From: Adiantum capillus-veneris
Lineage: Eukaryota; Streptophyta; Polypodiopsida; Polypodiales; Pteridaceae
Reading direction: 5' to 3'
NCBI GenBank assembly: GCA_014529385.2
Contig: CM043966.1
Location: 92,052,587 to 92,116,586 of the forward strand
Length of the DNA: 64,000 nt
Each line of letters starts with the position of its first letter. Position 1 is the stretch's first letter. Below, in pieces: positions 23,640-35,683 of the stretch. The notes under the pieces are model-generated. The model was not told the DNA's origin and made no database searches. It worked only from the letters and a program-made list of their open reading frames with translations. The translations under genes were made by a program, and so were the position numbers.

Positions 23640-24900
23640 CAACTTAATTATCTAATTTCCATCTTTAATTTGTAGCTAAAATTAGTATAATTTGACTTAG
23701 ATAAATATCTATACTAATTTTCTAACCTTGACATAATTATCATGGACTCATTATCATGTAATAACTCTAATCAGTAGAATGTAATCATATAACATGATTT
23801 ACTAATTTCCTCTTTTAGTTTTCATCTAGAATTGGTACAATTTGACTTAGATAAATATCTATACTAAGTTTCTAACCTTGACATAATTATTGTGGTCTCT
23901 TTATCATGTAATCTAATTGTGATAAATAGCATGTAATCATATAACATGATTTACTAATTTTTTCTTTTACTTTTCAGCTAGAATTGGTATAATTTGACTT
24001 AGATAAATATCTATACTAAGTTTCTAACCTTGAAATAAGTATCAAGGCTTTCTATGATGTAATATAGCTTTGAAAAAGAGCATGTAATCATCAAACATGA
24101 TTTACTAATTTCCCCCTTTACGTTTTATCTAAAATTAGTATAATTTGACTTAGATAAAATCTATACTAATTTTCTAACCTTGACATAATTATCACGGCCT
24201 CTTTATCACGTAATCTAACTATGATAAATAGCGTGTAATCATATAACATGATTTACTAATTTCCTTCTTTTTTCTCAAATTTTTTTTTTTTTGACTAAGA
24301 TAAATAGTTAAATCCATTTTCTCTGGCTAAGCTAATTATCATGCCTTTATAATGATGTATTCTAACTCTGAAAATTATGTCAAATCTATTTAATTTAAGT
24401 TGCTAATTTTTCCTAAAAAACAATGTTTTTCTACTAAGGTAATTAGCTAAACTAATTATCTTAATATAGCTAATTATCACAGGTTTTAAAAGATGTATTG
24501 TAACTCTCAAAGTTATCTCAAAGCTATTTAGTTTAATTTGCTAATTTTTCCCTTTAATTTATCCTTAAAAAAAATGTTTTTCTACTAAGATAATGAGCTA
24601 AGCTAATTATTTGTTGTTAAGCTAATTATCACGCATTTATTAAGATGTATTTTAACTCTGAAAATTATCTCAAAGCTACTTAGTCTAATTTGCTAATTTT
24701 CCCTTTTAATTTACCCTAGAAAATAGTGTTTTTCTACTAAGATAATTAGCTAAACTAATTATCTCTGGTTAAGAAAATTTTCATAGGTTTATTAAAATGT
24801 AATTGAATTGTGAAAATTATCTCAAAGCTATTTAGTCTACTTTGCTAATTTTCCCCCTTTAATTTATGACTAAAAATAGCTAAAGTCTGCTTAAATAATT
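23640..24900 (-). repeat. About 150-bp tandem array in LTR of gypsy copy 2
   Basis: CATGATTTACTAATTT recurs near 23797, 23946, 24098 and 24250, and a CTAATTTGCTAATTTTCCC block near 24533, 24684 and 24837, all spaced by about 150 bp. The array is equivalent in location to the one at 3240-4240, in opposite orientation, with more units. Confidence 0.85.
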
Positions 24901-25342
24901 ACAAAAGCTAATAAAAAATTAAGAGATAATTTTCCTAGCATCTTGATAGTCTAATATAGCTCTGATAATTATTTTATATTAATCTATTTAATTAGTATAA
25001 TTACCATTAATTTATGACTAAAAAGATTAATTTCAATCCTAATATAACTTACTAATTAATTAGATTAATGTCACTTAGCTTAATCTAAATAATCAATAGA
25101 GGATTAAGAATTAGGAGAGTAATTTAGAGTGCAATTAAGTTTAATCTTCTGAAATAATTGGATTAATTTTAAAAAAATAAGTAAATTAGCATAATTTTGC
25201 TAATTAAAAAGGGTTAAACTAATTACCGTGGATTAATCAACTAGAGTTTTTTCTCTCTAGTGATTATTGACTAGAGTTCTCTCTAGGTGAGAGAGAAATG
25301 GCCAGGACTCCGAGTCTGTTCAAAATGTGAAGCAAGGGGTCT

Positions 25343-25350
25343 TATTTATA
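25343..25350 (-). promoter_or_regulatory. TATA box of gypsy LTR copy 2
   Basis: TATAAATA on the minus strand is followed by AAGACCCCTTGC and ACTCGGAGTC, the same arrangement as at 2901 in the other LTR. Confidence 0.65.
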
Positions 25351-25829
25351 GGTTTCTGGGCACTCATAAACTCTCATAGGCTGAAAATGGCAGTTTCTTG
25401 CAGCTCAAGCAGCCCTATAGCTCAAGATGGTGCCCCCTATTGCTAATTGTTTCCCTGGCAGGTCAGTGATGACCCCTCCCATTACCTGCCAGCTTTAAAA
25501 TACCAATTCTGCTATATTTTGACCTATTTTTGCTTAATTGATAAACATCTGGGAGGCCTTTAGTAAAGTCTATGCTTAAATGATTACTACAACCATTTAA
25601 TTTTTCTTAATAATTTAATTTACATTGAAACCTCCGGAAAGACTAGCAGGGTCAGTTTTTGTCCTAATTTTAATCTGAAAATTTCTAGCCTGGGATTTGT
25701 TGTGCTTAAGATTCCAAAAATACCATTTTTAATTGCTTTTGAGATAGTACTTTACCTATTGTAAGTCCAATGCTTTCCTCTAAAATTTTGAGTTCATTCC
25801 TCTATAGCTAGAAAGGTGGAGACCTTACA

Positions 25830-25985
25830 CTTATTGCGAAATAGAGCGTGTTTGTATTTGTCCAGGGTTGTGATTTTACACGCTAGACCATATGCTGCTT
25901 GTGTTAAAAAATAGCGACTCTGCAAGCCATATATACCTGGGCCTTGACCGAACATTGTTAATGCTTCTTGCTTCTCCAGAAGCAT
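25830..25985 (-). pseudogene. Host frame, upstream half, split by gypsy copy 2
   Basis: From an ATG at 25985 the minus strand codes for 52 residues including EKQEALTMFGQGPGIYGLQ and AAYGLACKITTLDKYKHALF, ending exactly at the CTTAT duplication with an AAG codon. It continues in frame at 20178. A GT microsatellite lies just upstream (26010-26034). I do not recognise the protein. Confidence 0.5.
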
Positions 25986-26039
25986 AATCTTGTCTATATT
26001 CCATCTGATATGTGTGTGTGTGTGTGTGTGTGTGTGAAT

Positions 26040-26300
26040 TATAAATGTATCCAAGGTCTCTTGCGTCGTGGCACAATTGCCGCGTGTATTTGGGACTGCC
26101 ACATGTACCAAATACACGTGGCACTCATGCTACAATGCGATTTGGTGTGAAACGATAAATATACCACATGCCTCTCGCATTGTGGCTCTAATTTCTATGT
26201 ACCAAATACACGACAGTCGTGCCACAACATGAGAGGCCATGGGTATATTTAACATTTCACACCTCATTGCGTTGTAGTGCAACTGCCTTTCATAGCACAA
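26040..26300. repeat. Imperfect inverted-repeat block
   Basis: CCAAATACACG, a TGCCAC/GTGGCA motif, a CATGCGAGAGGCATG-like motif and TATATTTAnCGTTTCACACC segments occur in both orientations, so the region can fold on itself. It resembles a MITE or foldback, but I could not fix ends or a target duplication. Confidence 0.55.
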
Positions 26301-26358
26301 TGCAAGGAGATCTGTGTACATTTTTTGTTCACCCTATCCTCACTATGTACCGCGGCCT

Positions 26359-26403
26359 TGCAACACACACACACACACACACACGTGTGTGTGTGTGTGT
26401 ACA
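26359..26403. repeat. (CA)n-(GT)n palindromic microsatellite
   Basis: A CA tract runs directly into a GT tract through ACGT, forming a nearly perfect simple palindrome. Confidence 0.9.
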
Positions 26404-26513
26404 TATAGCCTCACAATGTCCATGCATGCATTCAATTGGGCACTTCCTAATGCACCACAACCTACAATTATGAGCATCATTATGACAACAACCGTCTTCT
26501 CAATGTCATAATT

Positions 26514-27083
26514 ATGTGCTTTTCTTTCATACAACATGGCCCACTCACTCTTGTCAAGCACTTTTCACCTATTCAATATCTGTTTTCAGTCTTAGTACCC
26601 ACAATCATGTTGGACCTATCTTGGCACTCATTTGAACTGTTTTCTTTTCACTCCCGTGATTCACATGTTGTTAGTCATTCCTTGATGGTTAGTACGAAGC
26701 AGATGGACAAGAAGGTTTACCAAGTTAAAGGATCATCTAGCAGGGCTAAGTTTGATGCTCGTCAAGCATCAACATCACGTTTTCTAGAAAAGAGTCTGCC
26801 TTGTTTACATGCAACCATGAGAAACAGGAGATCCGAGGAGAGTCAAATTGTGTTATTGGAGCTTAGAAAGCTCCAAAACACATTTCCTTGGCTATACCAA
26901 AGCTACCTTTTCAAAGAGTTGTTCGTGAAATCTGTGACCAAAACAACCTCAATTTCAAATAGTCTCGCAGTGCAATGGGTTGCCTCCACGATGGGACGAA
27001 TGATTTTTTTCTCGATCTATTTCAAGATAGCTACGTTATGTCAGCTAACGCCCATAGATCAACACTCATGCCATGGAATTTGA
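26514..27083 (+). other. Hypothetical frame of 189 codons
   Basis: This is the longest uninterrupted frame in this section, starting with ATG. The part after about residue 60 (MDKKVYQVKGSSSRAKFDA, then LLELRKLQNTFPWLYQSYLF) looks protein-like. I recognise no domain, and the downstream stretch at 27000-27170 continues in another frame. It could be a remnant or chance. Confidence 0.25.
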
Positions 27084-27169
27084 ACTCCCTTTGGCTCATC
27101 AAGTTTAGGTACGAAAAACATTGGTGCCTGTGGGTGTATCTGATAAAAAGATGGACAATATTTTGAGGA

Positions 27170-28330
27170 TCCTGCCACTAGGAAAGATCAAGGTGGTTGA
27201 TATTCCTCAGATATCCATTATTATAGCACTCGTCTAAACAGTGAAACAGAAATTTCAAAGACAAGAGGAAGTGCAAGAACTAGACTTTCAAGGAGAGGAG
27301 GAAGCACGTAACGTTCACCTCCATGAGCAATGATCGGTAGAGGTGCATCACGAACCTAATGTTGATGTCCATGAGCGTCTTTACCCACATTTTGACATTT
27401 CCATTGTGGTATAGGGATGCATCCTCTATTTTAGTTTTGGACCCCATGAGATCAACATTTTGGTGGACCTTAACAGAGAGATTATAAACTGTTTTTTGTG
27501 GTTAGTGATTTTTTTCCCATCTTGTGTTGGTTGTAAGTATATTGTGCATTTTGCATGAAAAAATATTTACTCGCAATTTTGTGGTTTGAAATGCTGCATG
27601 GAATGTCCAGGGTGAGGTTGATGTTCTTGACTCCCAGCTCTCTGTAGTTCTCGCATTCAAGAGTACATCGCTGGTGGAGTAGTTGATTGGTTTTAAACCG
27701 TCAACATGGAGGCAACGAAGTTTTTTTTTTCTAGCTTACAATGAGGAGTAAGAGTTGTCATTTATAACAATCTACCTTCTATGTGTATATTGGAAACATG
27801 CATCTCACTTGACCTTACTTGTTAAAACAGCTCCCAGTGGAGCCTGGTTGCTTTGGTCATGGAGCCAAAGCTTGCTACCACGCAAACTCTGTGCATGGTT
27901 TCCATGGGAATGTGTGAAGTTTAGTGGAGTTATTTCTTGAGTTTCACAGGCTATTTATGATATTTTAAAGACAATGCCAATTGTTTAAGGTCTGTTCAAA
28001 AGCTGGTAACTTCTCTAGAGGCACTGACACAAAGGGAGATATGGGAAGACATGACCATTTTGAGTTACAAGGCCTCCGAACAAGAAGACGTGTATTCCTA
28101 TATAGGGTTGGAGAGTGTTAGTGAATGCAGAGCTCCTATTGGAGAGCATGTATGGGGAGGAGCGCAGAAGCATAGTCACTTGCTTTTTGTTCATCACTAT
28201 CCATGACTTATCAATAACTTCTTGAACTAACCGCATATGAGGTTGAATAATTCTGCAAGCTAGAAAACTAGCAGATTATACAGACGTGCATGTTGATTTA
28301 TTCCTCATTTGTTCATGACCACATTGATTG
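27170..28330. other. Intergenic, no gene recognised
   Basis: Only short frames, and a poly-T run at 27721-27730. Nothing further can be supported. Confidence 0.5.
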
Positions 28331-28331
28331 A

Positions 28332-28448
28332 GAACATGATCAACCTTGTAAGAACAGCCCGAAAGGAGTGCTTGATGCATTTGTGCCGCCAACACCGAGG
28401 CCCACTGCACGGACTCAACCTAGGAGATCCCCCCAACTCCTCCTGGAA
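28332..28448 (+). pseudogene. Proline-rich host frame, left half, split by CACTA copy 2
   Basis: An open plus-strand frame (Pro/Arg-rich: VPPTPRPTARTQPRRSPQ) runs into the GAA duplication at 28446-28448. It continues in frame at 36148-36324 on the other side of the transposon, giving a 97-codon Pro-rich frame with no stop. No start codon is visible in this half, so it may be an exon or part of a larger broken gene. Confidence 0.4.
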
Positions 28449-28710
28449 CACTACAAGAGGTTGTGTGCTCTTGTGACGCTCTTAGCGACGGAAATACATT
28501 GGGTTTTTATAACCCCCGGCGTCGCTATAACCGTCGCTAAAAGCGTCGCTATCTACGTCGCTATAGGCGTCGCTATAGGCATCGCTATATAGCGACGCTC
28601 ATAGCGACGCCTATAGCGACGCAGATAGCGACGCTCTCACAGAAGAGTATAGCGACGCATATAGCGACGCTACAGAGCCATAAATAGCGACGCTTATAGC
28701 GACGCCTGAG
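28449..28710. repeat. Left TIR and subterminal AGCGACGC repeats, CACTA copy 2
   Basis: After CACTACAAGAGG there are many copies of GCGTCGCTAT and its complement ATAGCGACGC within 260 bp, some arranged as hairpins. They are the likely TnpA binding sites. The equivalent region in copy 3 is more diverged. Confidence 0.88.
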
Positions 28711-29070
28711 AGAATATTTTTTTGGTGGCAGGGCATTGAATGCCCTGCCACCCATCAACCATATTGTACTTGATTCACTTTTTAAAAAAAGTGCAAAGGT
28801 AAATAATAGACCCAAAATAGTCACCCACAAGACGCATTGTTTGCAAAATTGACAATTGTACACATCATAGACAAACTGAATTGATTGGCAAATGTAATAA
28901 TGACAATTGTACAACATCATAGGCATAAAGAATTGATTGGCAAAAGGAATTGCGGTGACAAATGTAATAATATACATGGTTCAAAAAGACGTATAAAATC
29001 CGTCTCATGATACATAAGCTATGAGAAACCCTAAACTAATGCTATCTAGGTACGGCTAAACTGACGTCGT

Positions 29071-30384
29071 CTAATCAGACGTCTCATCGCGTCCAAGCGG
29101 CGTATCTGTCGGATTCTGCAAAAAAAGACAATAAGACAGTTTTCAGTAAATATAAACATATAACGACATTTATAAAACAATACAAAAAATAAAAAAGAAT
29201 AAACCCTAATACTAACCATGCCGCCGCGAGAACTGAGAATGTCCATCAGGGCGTTTAAGCCCTTCCTGCCTGCGTACTCGCGCTCATACGGTGTGGGATC
29301 ACGTCCTGTCATCGACCACTGTCAAAACATACAAAGATTTCATTATGTTAGAACTAAAAAACTCATAAACCCTAAACTATCAAACATGCATAAAGAGCAA
29401 TGTGAAAAGACTTACAAAATCGGCCTCAAATGATGCCCATCCACCGCTCCCCAAGTGGTGCGAGCTCCCTGCCTCTACTCGCGCTCTGGCTGCATCCTTT
29501 TGTTGCTTCCACTTGTCGGGATTCTCGCGCGCTGCTTTCTTCGCATTCTTCCAATCTTCTTTGGCTAGCCAATCTGGCCTATTCCACCCATTCTTGATTG
29601 CTTTTTGCACTTCGGAACACTTGTGTTTGCAGTATTCGCGCATTCGAATCTTCATCAGGTCTTCATTGAAGCGCTGATCCCGTGTTGGAACGGGAAACTC
29701 ATCATGAAGTATGCTGATGACTCTGTTTTTTAAATCACTTGGTACTTCACTCCATTTGTTTAGTATATAGTGTCTAAACAGCTGAGAGCAAAGACCACGC
29801 ATGCGCGAGATCACCTTCTTGCCGTCATCATCCATGATGATGCCGCCGCTGATGTCGACGGAGTAAGGCAAGCCCTCTGGCCGGTGACGCGTGAACCTGG
29901 GTGTCCCGGCAGGGGTCTCTAGCGGCGTGTCGATGGGGGTACGGACTTCAGGTGTCTCCATCGGCGTCTGGGCGCCGAAGCGAGGAGTGTCGAGTGGGGT
30001 GGCTCCTGGCGGAGTAGGTAGAGGTGTGTAGCTTCTAGGAACAGTCAGCCGTGCAAAACCTGGCGTAGACGGCGATGCTGTGGCTGGTGTGGGGGCGGGC
30101 AAAGAAGGGGAGGGTAAAGAGCCTCGTCGAACACGAGGCGGTGTGGAGGCATCGGTGGCGGAATCCCCACAACAACCGCCATCGCCACCACTAGAGCGCC
30201 GGTGTCTAGACGAGTGTGACGCTCGTCTCGTCGACGCCGAAGCTTCGGAGCGCGCCGAATGCTCCGAAAGAGAGGGAGATGCGGATGGTGTAGGAACGCG
30301 CGATGATGCGCCAGAGCGATGACGCTCCACGTACCACTGTCTCTGCTGCGGTGACAAAGAAGAAAGAAACTCCTCATCATCCAT
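29071..30384 (-). CDS. tnpA-like protein, CACTA copy 2 (3 exons, 371 aa)
   Basis: Exons are 30384-29416, 29318-29217 and 29115-29071, with GT..AG introns (GTAAGT donor, TTTTGACAG acceptor; GTTAGT donor, TTTTTTTGCAG acceptor). The exons sum to 1,116 nt, ending in TAG. Residues 1-20 start MDDEEFLSSLSPQQRQWY. Residues about 20-160 are Ser/Pro/Thr/Arg-rich and probably disordered. A conserved core follows with EGLPYSVD, KKVISRMRGLCSQ, NGWNRPDWLAKEDWK, KKAARENPDKW and SSHHLGSGGWASFEADF, as in the plant transposase family Transposase_24 (Ptta/En/Spm). Such proteins bind subterminal motifs. It lies 270 bp downstream of tnpD on the same strand. Its expression may be linked to tnpD by read-through or alternative splicing, as in En/Spm. 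Confidence 0.85.
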
Positions 30385-30656
30385 ACCTGCATTAAACACA
30401 CGAATATTTAAACTTAATATTGAATGAATAGAGTAGACAATGACGCAAAGACCATTAAATACAATGACGTAATGACGCATATAAATACAATGACGCAATG
30501 AATCGAGTGATAGAAGAGGCAAGTCGAAAACTCAGAATTTTCAATCAAAAGATGTGAGCGCGAGTAGAAAAGAGCGTTACACACCATGGAAGCTACTTAG
30601 AGAGCTAGAGCTTTTACAGCACGGAGCAAAATTGTTCAAATACAATATTTGTGGCT

Positions 30657-33600
30657 TTAAGAGATCTCTCTCTCATCCTCGCATAACTCAGCATAACTTC
30701 CTATATCTATATAGAGCTCTCCGTTTAAACACATATCCTCTGTTTCATTTTGTAGCTCCTCTGCATGCACCCCATATAGAGTAGTAGCATCTTGATGCTC
30801 GTCTGGCACCACCGCAGCGGCTTCTGATTGAGCATCTTCTCTGATCTCCTCCATTGATGTCGTTGTGATTGGCACATGGTAGCCTTCATACGTCCTTGCA
30901 CTACGAGGGGCTACCTCTATGACGTACCACCAGTTTGATGTAGACTTTGTAGGATGAAATACTACCTGCCAGAGCCACATAACTTACATGAGAGCTTTCA
31001 AGCACATAACTTGTAAAAGGGGGATGTTAACTATTTATATACTTACTTGTTCACAATGCTCGGGTAGTACGAAAGTGTCTCTTAGGTCAGTCCATTTCTT
31101 AGTAGAATCCACCTCAAGAAAACCAGACTCTCCTCTACGCACAGTAGCGTTTCGACCCTCCATGATTATCTTGAACCATTGCACGTCGAACAAGTCGACA
31201 AAAAATCCTCTGTAATCGATCCTCAAAATCTCTTGCAGCGTGCCGAAGTAAGTGAGTTCCGCCACCACGGGATCTGCATCAGAGGAACGTCGTCGACTAG
31301 ACTGTTCAAATTTTGCCATGATTCCACAATCTTGAGTAAAACGCTTTTTGTCGATTCGTTCCACCCTAAAATGTCGACCTTTACACCATGCTGCTGTGTA
31401 TGACTTATACTACAACAAACAAAGATTATGAGTGGCCGTTCAAACGTTTATAAATAAAGTCACTTGCTAGTCGTACATTGCAAACTTACCTTGGTCGCGC
31501 AACCCCGAGAGTACTCCCACTCTTCTTCAGTCACTTCGTCACCGCATTGTTGTGCGCTTTTCAATTGGTTGTGCAACCATCTTAAGCTCATGAAGGTTGG
31601 TAGGCTCTCCAGAACCGCTGGATAGTGCATCGGTGGTCGTCTTCCCCGTCTCCACTCGATTCGTGCCCTTTGTCGCTCTTGCTTTGCATCCTCATATTGT
31701 GAAATCCACTTTTGCATCACTGGATTGTGAAGCATGCAAAATCGGTTGATTTTAGCCTCTAGATCTTCCGTCATCTTCTTCTCAACACCGAGATTGCACA
31801 TGACAATCCCAGATATGCGCTCATCATCTATGGTTCGCCATAGCGTGTCCCGGGATTTATCAAATCCGTCTAGCCACTCTCCAATGTACACTAGGGACTC
31901 TGATACCAACCAACCTTCTGCCATGCTACCCTCCGGACGTGCCTTTTGACGCACATATCCCTTAAGCGTTTTCATGAAACGCTCTAAGAAGAACATCCAT
32001 CTGGAATGAACTGTGCCAGCTATTTCCACCTCATCAACTATGTGAATAAGAAGATGCACCTGAATGGTTAGTATTGTAGTAGGAAAATGTTTCTCAAACA
32101 TGCACACAAGCTCCGCAGCATTTAGTTTGGCGAATGGTATGGAGTCTACGTCGATCTCCTTTTGTGAGATCCATTGCACCAGCTTTGCAAGTTTGTAGAT
32201 TGTGTTACGGATGTCGAGAGACAAACATCCCTCAATGGCAACCGGTAAAATAAACTGTAAAGTATGTGCAGCAATGATATTAAAGTCCACATTTTATGCA
32301 ATGATATTAAAGTCCACTATGAACGTACCTGACACATTTTATGCCAATCGTGTGACTTCAAACCGGTAAGCTTTTCTTCTTTAGTAAAACACGTTCGGAG
32401 CGAGTGCATTACGCCAGTGGGGGTCCGCAAAGATCGAATGGCCTCTTTTACTTTGCGTTCTTGGGCTCCTGTGAAAATCCATGGTGCTTTAGGAAGTTTT
32501 ATCGATCCATCAGACGCTGTTTGCGGCCAATATTGCTCCATACGATCCACATTTCTAAGGTCAACTCTGGCTCCCAAAGTATCTTTCTTGCCGGTCAAAT
32601 GGTCCCATAGTAGATTACCCACATTCTTGAATATGTGCATTGGATCGAGCAAGTGATTGATCACGAGTCGGGGCCAGTATGGTAACTCGTACCATAGAGA
32701 TAGTCTCTTCATCCCTGGAGGCAATCCGTCATCGCACATCTCCTTCTGCTCTAACCATGCTTGTGCAGACATCCTTGGTGGCTCTCTTCCCAAAAAGCCG
32801 TCGCGTAACACATGATTCTCCAGAAGATACGCTTGATGACCTTCGTAGATTTGCTTCTTCAGTGAGGGTGCCCTACGTGCATTCAGTCTAGGTCCACATG
32901 TGACACATGCTCTGTATCCGCTTGTTTGAAGCCCTGCATGTATACACATGATAATAGATCAACTATGGGGAAAAACAAGATTTACAGTGTCTGAGAGAGA
33001 AGTGTCAATAGATCACCTGAGCATTCTGTTAGCCCGGGATAGTCATGCATGGTCCACATTAGAATACCTCTGATCAAAGCATTCCGTCGTCCTGTGTGTC
33101 GGCTCATATCCACCACCTCTATGCCAATCCACAATTGTTGTAGCTCCTCCAATAGTGGACGAAGATACACATCCATATTCCCCACTTTATATCGCCCTGG
33201 CACAATCAAGCTTAGCCATAGGTGCCCCTTCTTCGTAGTCAACCACGGGGGAATGTTGTAGTTGACGATGACAACGGGCCATACACTGTAAGATGTTGAT
33301 CTTTGACCAAATGGATTTACGCCATCCATAGCCAGGCCTAAGCGCAAATTTCGAGCTTCCCTGGCAAAATCCGACCATGTTCCATCTATATGTTTCCAGG
33401 CTGCGCAATCTGCAGGAATTCGTAGCACACCATCCGAAGATTTATTCTCCTCATGCCATGATGCTAGGGCGGCCATGGACTTACATTCAAAGAAATGCTT
33501 GATGCGAGGAAGCAAAGGAAAATGTCGCAAAACCTTTTGTGGAATTTTTGTCCCGTGGAGATCTACTCGATATCTTTCGGAATCACATTTCGGACACTTC

Positions 33601-34385
33601 TCCATGTCTGTGTATTCCCCTCTGAAAAGAATGCAGTCATTAGGACAAGCGTGGATAGAATTGTAATCCATCCCCAAGTTTCGCAAAATCTTTCTTGCTT
33701 CATCTCGGGAATCTGGCATCACATTGTCAGCTGGTAGAATGTGCTCTTTCAGCAATCTACACAACATAAAAATATGATACAGTCGTGTAAAAATCTATCA
33801 GATCATTATACATTTAGAGTTCTATTAAAGTAAACTAATTGTAATAGATCACCTGAAAAGCGCTGTGACGCTAGTGTCACTCCATCCAAACTTTGCCTGC
33901 ATGTTGAGAAGAACCAGGAGTGCTTTCAATCTAGACATACGTGCTCCATTATACAATGATGTATCGGCTTCACTTTTCATATCATCATAGATAAGCCTTT
34001 CTGAATCCATGATCGTCTCGATCATTTCATCAATCTCGGGCTCAAACATTGCCTCGTTGGGAATGTGCTCTGCATGATCATCCCCCGAGCTGTCAGAGGC
34101 TACATCTTGTGGCCTCACATATGCTGCTTGACCAAAGCGCCTGCGAATACGTCTATTGGGTTGCAAGATTGCTGCTTGTTGGCCAGCGTCAGAGTCCGAC
34201 GAGTTATAATTGGCAACAACTCGATCTATAATAGATGGATCGAACTCGCCAAATTCGCGAACGTGCTGCAAAGAAACACGTCTTGTCCGTCGCACAGCAT
34301 GCTTGCATTGATTACAAGGACATAAGACCCTCGTTGAGAGATACGTGTTTCGGTTGGACGGTCCCACATCCTCGTCGCTACTCAT
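30657..34385 (-). CDS. tnpD/TNP2-like CACTA transposase, copy 2 (6 exons, 1,104 aa)
   Basis: Exons are 34385-33853, 33756-33017, 32933-32329, 32254-31490, 31409-31047 and 30965-30657, with five short GT..AG introns of 74-96 bp. The exon total is 3,315 nt, a multiple of three, with no internal stop. The N-terminus has CPCNQC (transposase-associated domain). Exon 2 carries HACPNDCILFRGEY, CPKCDSERY and the TNP2 core (VNPFGQRS..WPVVIVNYNIPPWL). Exon 3 has ACVTCGPRLNA and LLDPMHIFKNV. Exon 4 is DUF4218 (VHLLIHIVDEVEIAGTVHSRW, LERFMKTLKGYVR, ARPEGSMAEG). Exons 5-6 are DUF4216 (DYRGFFVDLFDVQWFKI, then STSNWWYVIEVAPR). This is the full domain order of plant CACTA transposases, which cut and join the transposon ends in the nucleus. 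Confidence 0.93.
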
Positions 34386-34447
34386 AATGAGGATAAAAAA
34401 CTTATAACCTGGACAACAAATTTAATATTCTATTGGCATTCTTCGTC

Positions 34448-34511
<64 letters not shown>

Positions 34512-35400
34512 CTCACATTCTCTAGTCATGTCCAATCCCCGCACACCTCGGTCTAGAGGTGCACGGAGATCAGAACCACCGGGTTATAATCTCGTCTTTA
34601 TTGGTCAATACCTATATTTGTGGGTACAAGAAATCTAGACACCCACGTCTACATGATACTGCATGTAGTGGACAAAATCCCTTTGCCTCTTCTCTAGCTG
34701 TAGCACTTCACTTCATCTTAACATCTTTTCACGGTAGATCTTTTCACTGTTCGTCTAACTCTAAACCCTAAACCGTAAGTAATTCTTGCGTGGACTCGAT
34801 CTAACGTAAATAAGCGTAAATCTAACTAAAAATAAAGCTAAATCTAATTTAACGTAAGTCTAATGACTAGAGGTTGTCTAGATGGTCATTGTGTCGGGGA
34901 TGTAGTGACTCTTGCCGCCCTGAAGATCCACCTTCTTCCCTATCTTCTGAAGACATTTCACCAGTACTTTTGGATCGACGGAGCCCACCATGAGTGAAGG
35001 CAGTAATACCCTATATTCCATTGAGGGCTGTCTTCACCCGCTTCATGCAGGCATCGCAGTCTATGGAGACCCGCATCTAATCTAATATAACGTAAATCTA
35101 AATCTAGCTTAAATAAACGTAAATCTAGTTAAAAATAAACCTAAATCTAATTTAATGTAAGTCTACATATAACCTAATCTTTAATGTCTTTTAAGATAGT
35201 TTCCTACGACGTTATAACTCTCTTCTTCCTGTGTGTGTGCGCGTGTGTGGATGTGTGTGCCAATAAAAAGAGATAAATGGTACAACCTTTCTATCACCCA
35301 TGCCAAGTATGATAGATTGATTATGCCATTTCTCTCTTGAATAATAGGTCTTCAGTTCAACTCCTCGTCGGCTAGATCTTTAGGTCTTTTAATTTTAATT
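34386..35400. repeat. CACTA copy 2 5' region: CT tract and degenerate AACGTAAATCTAA arrays
   Basis: A CT tract (34450-34508) lies just upstream of the tnpD ATG. It is followed by sequence shared with the other copies, a short TCTAAACCCTAAACC telomere-like stretch near 34755, AACGTAAATCTAA arrays and one A/B-box unit at about 35259-35390. Roughly 34860-35070 (with TGTCGGGGATGTAGTGACTCTTGCC) is not seen in copies 1 or 3. The promoter of the element should lie in this region or to its right, but I could not pick a core promoter. Confidence 0.7.
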
Positions 35401-35648
35401 AGTTTCCTACGACGCTCCCTTAGTTTCTCTTTCTTTCTCTCTCAATGTGTGTGCGTTTTTTTGGATCGTATGCATGTTTTCTTTCTCTTTTCCTCTCTCA
35501 ATGTGTGCGTTTTTTGTTTATGCATGTTCTCTCTCTCTTTTCCTCTCTCAATGCGTGCGTTTTTTGTTTATGCATGCTCTCTCTCTCTCTTTTTCTCTCT
35601 CAATGTGTGTGTGCATTCTTTGTTTATGTATGTGTGTGCGTTTTTGCA

Positions 35649-35683
<35 letters not shown>

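Larger units (their letters stand above)
20184..25829 (-). mobile_element. Ty3/gypsy element copy 2, internally deleted
   Basis: The outer ends read TGTGAGATCCCC (20184) and GACCTTACA (25829), and both flanks carry CTTAT (20179-20183 and 25830-25834), a 5-bp target duplication. On the minus strand the order is a full 5' LTR (25829-21787), a 2-bp spacer, a tRNA-Met PBS, about 1.35 kb of leader and gag, then only the last 251 bp of the 3' LTR (20434-20184). Protease, pol and most of the 3' LTR are missing in one deletion. It cannot move alone but kept promoter, PBS and terminal sequences. Confidence 0.92.
21787..25829 (-). repeat. 5' LTR of gypsy copy 2 (about 4.0 kb)
   Basis: On the minus strand it opens TGTAAGGTC and closes GGGGATCTCACA, giving 4,043 bp. 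It is homologous to the LTR of copy 1, but longer because of more tandem repeat units. It holds a TATA box (25343-25350), the 150-bp array and the LTR frame at 22927-23112. Confidence 0.9.

Noticed and set aside
28585-28977. Frame rich in VAI/AIGVAI repeats
   Set aside because: It is produced by the AGCGACGC subterminal repeats of CACTA copy 2, which are noncoding.
32404-32891. Plus-strand frames opposite CACTA transposase (also 7565-8009, 8321-8597, 33475-33737, 34049-34325, 41396-41611, 42028-42305)
   Set aside because: They are antisense shadows of the minus-strand tnpD exons, and repeat in each copy only because the DNA is homologous.
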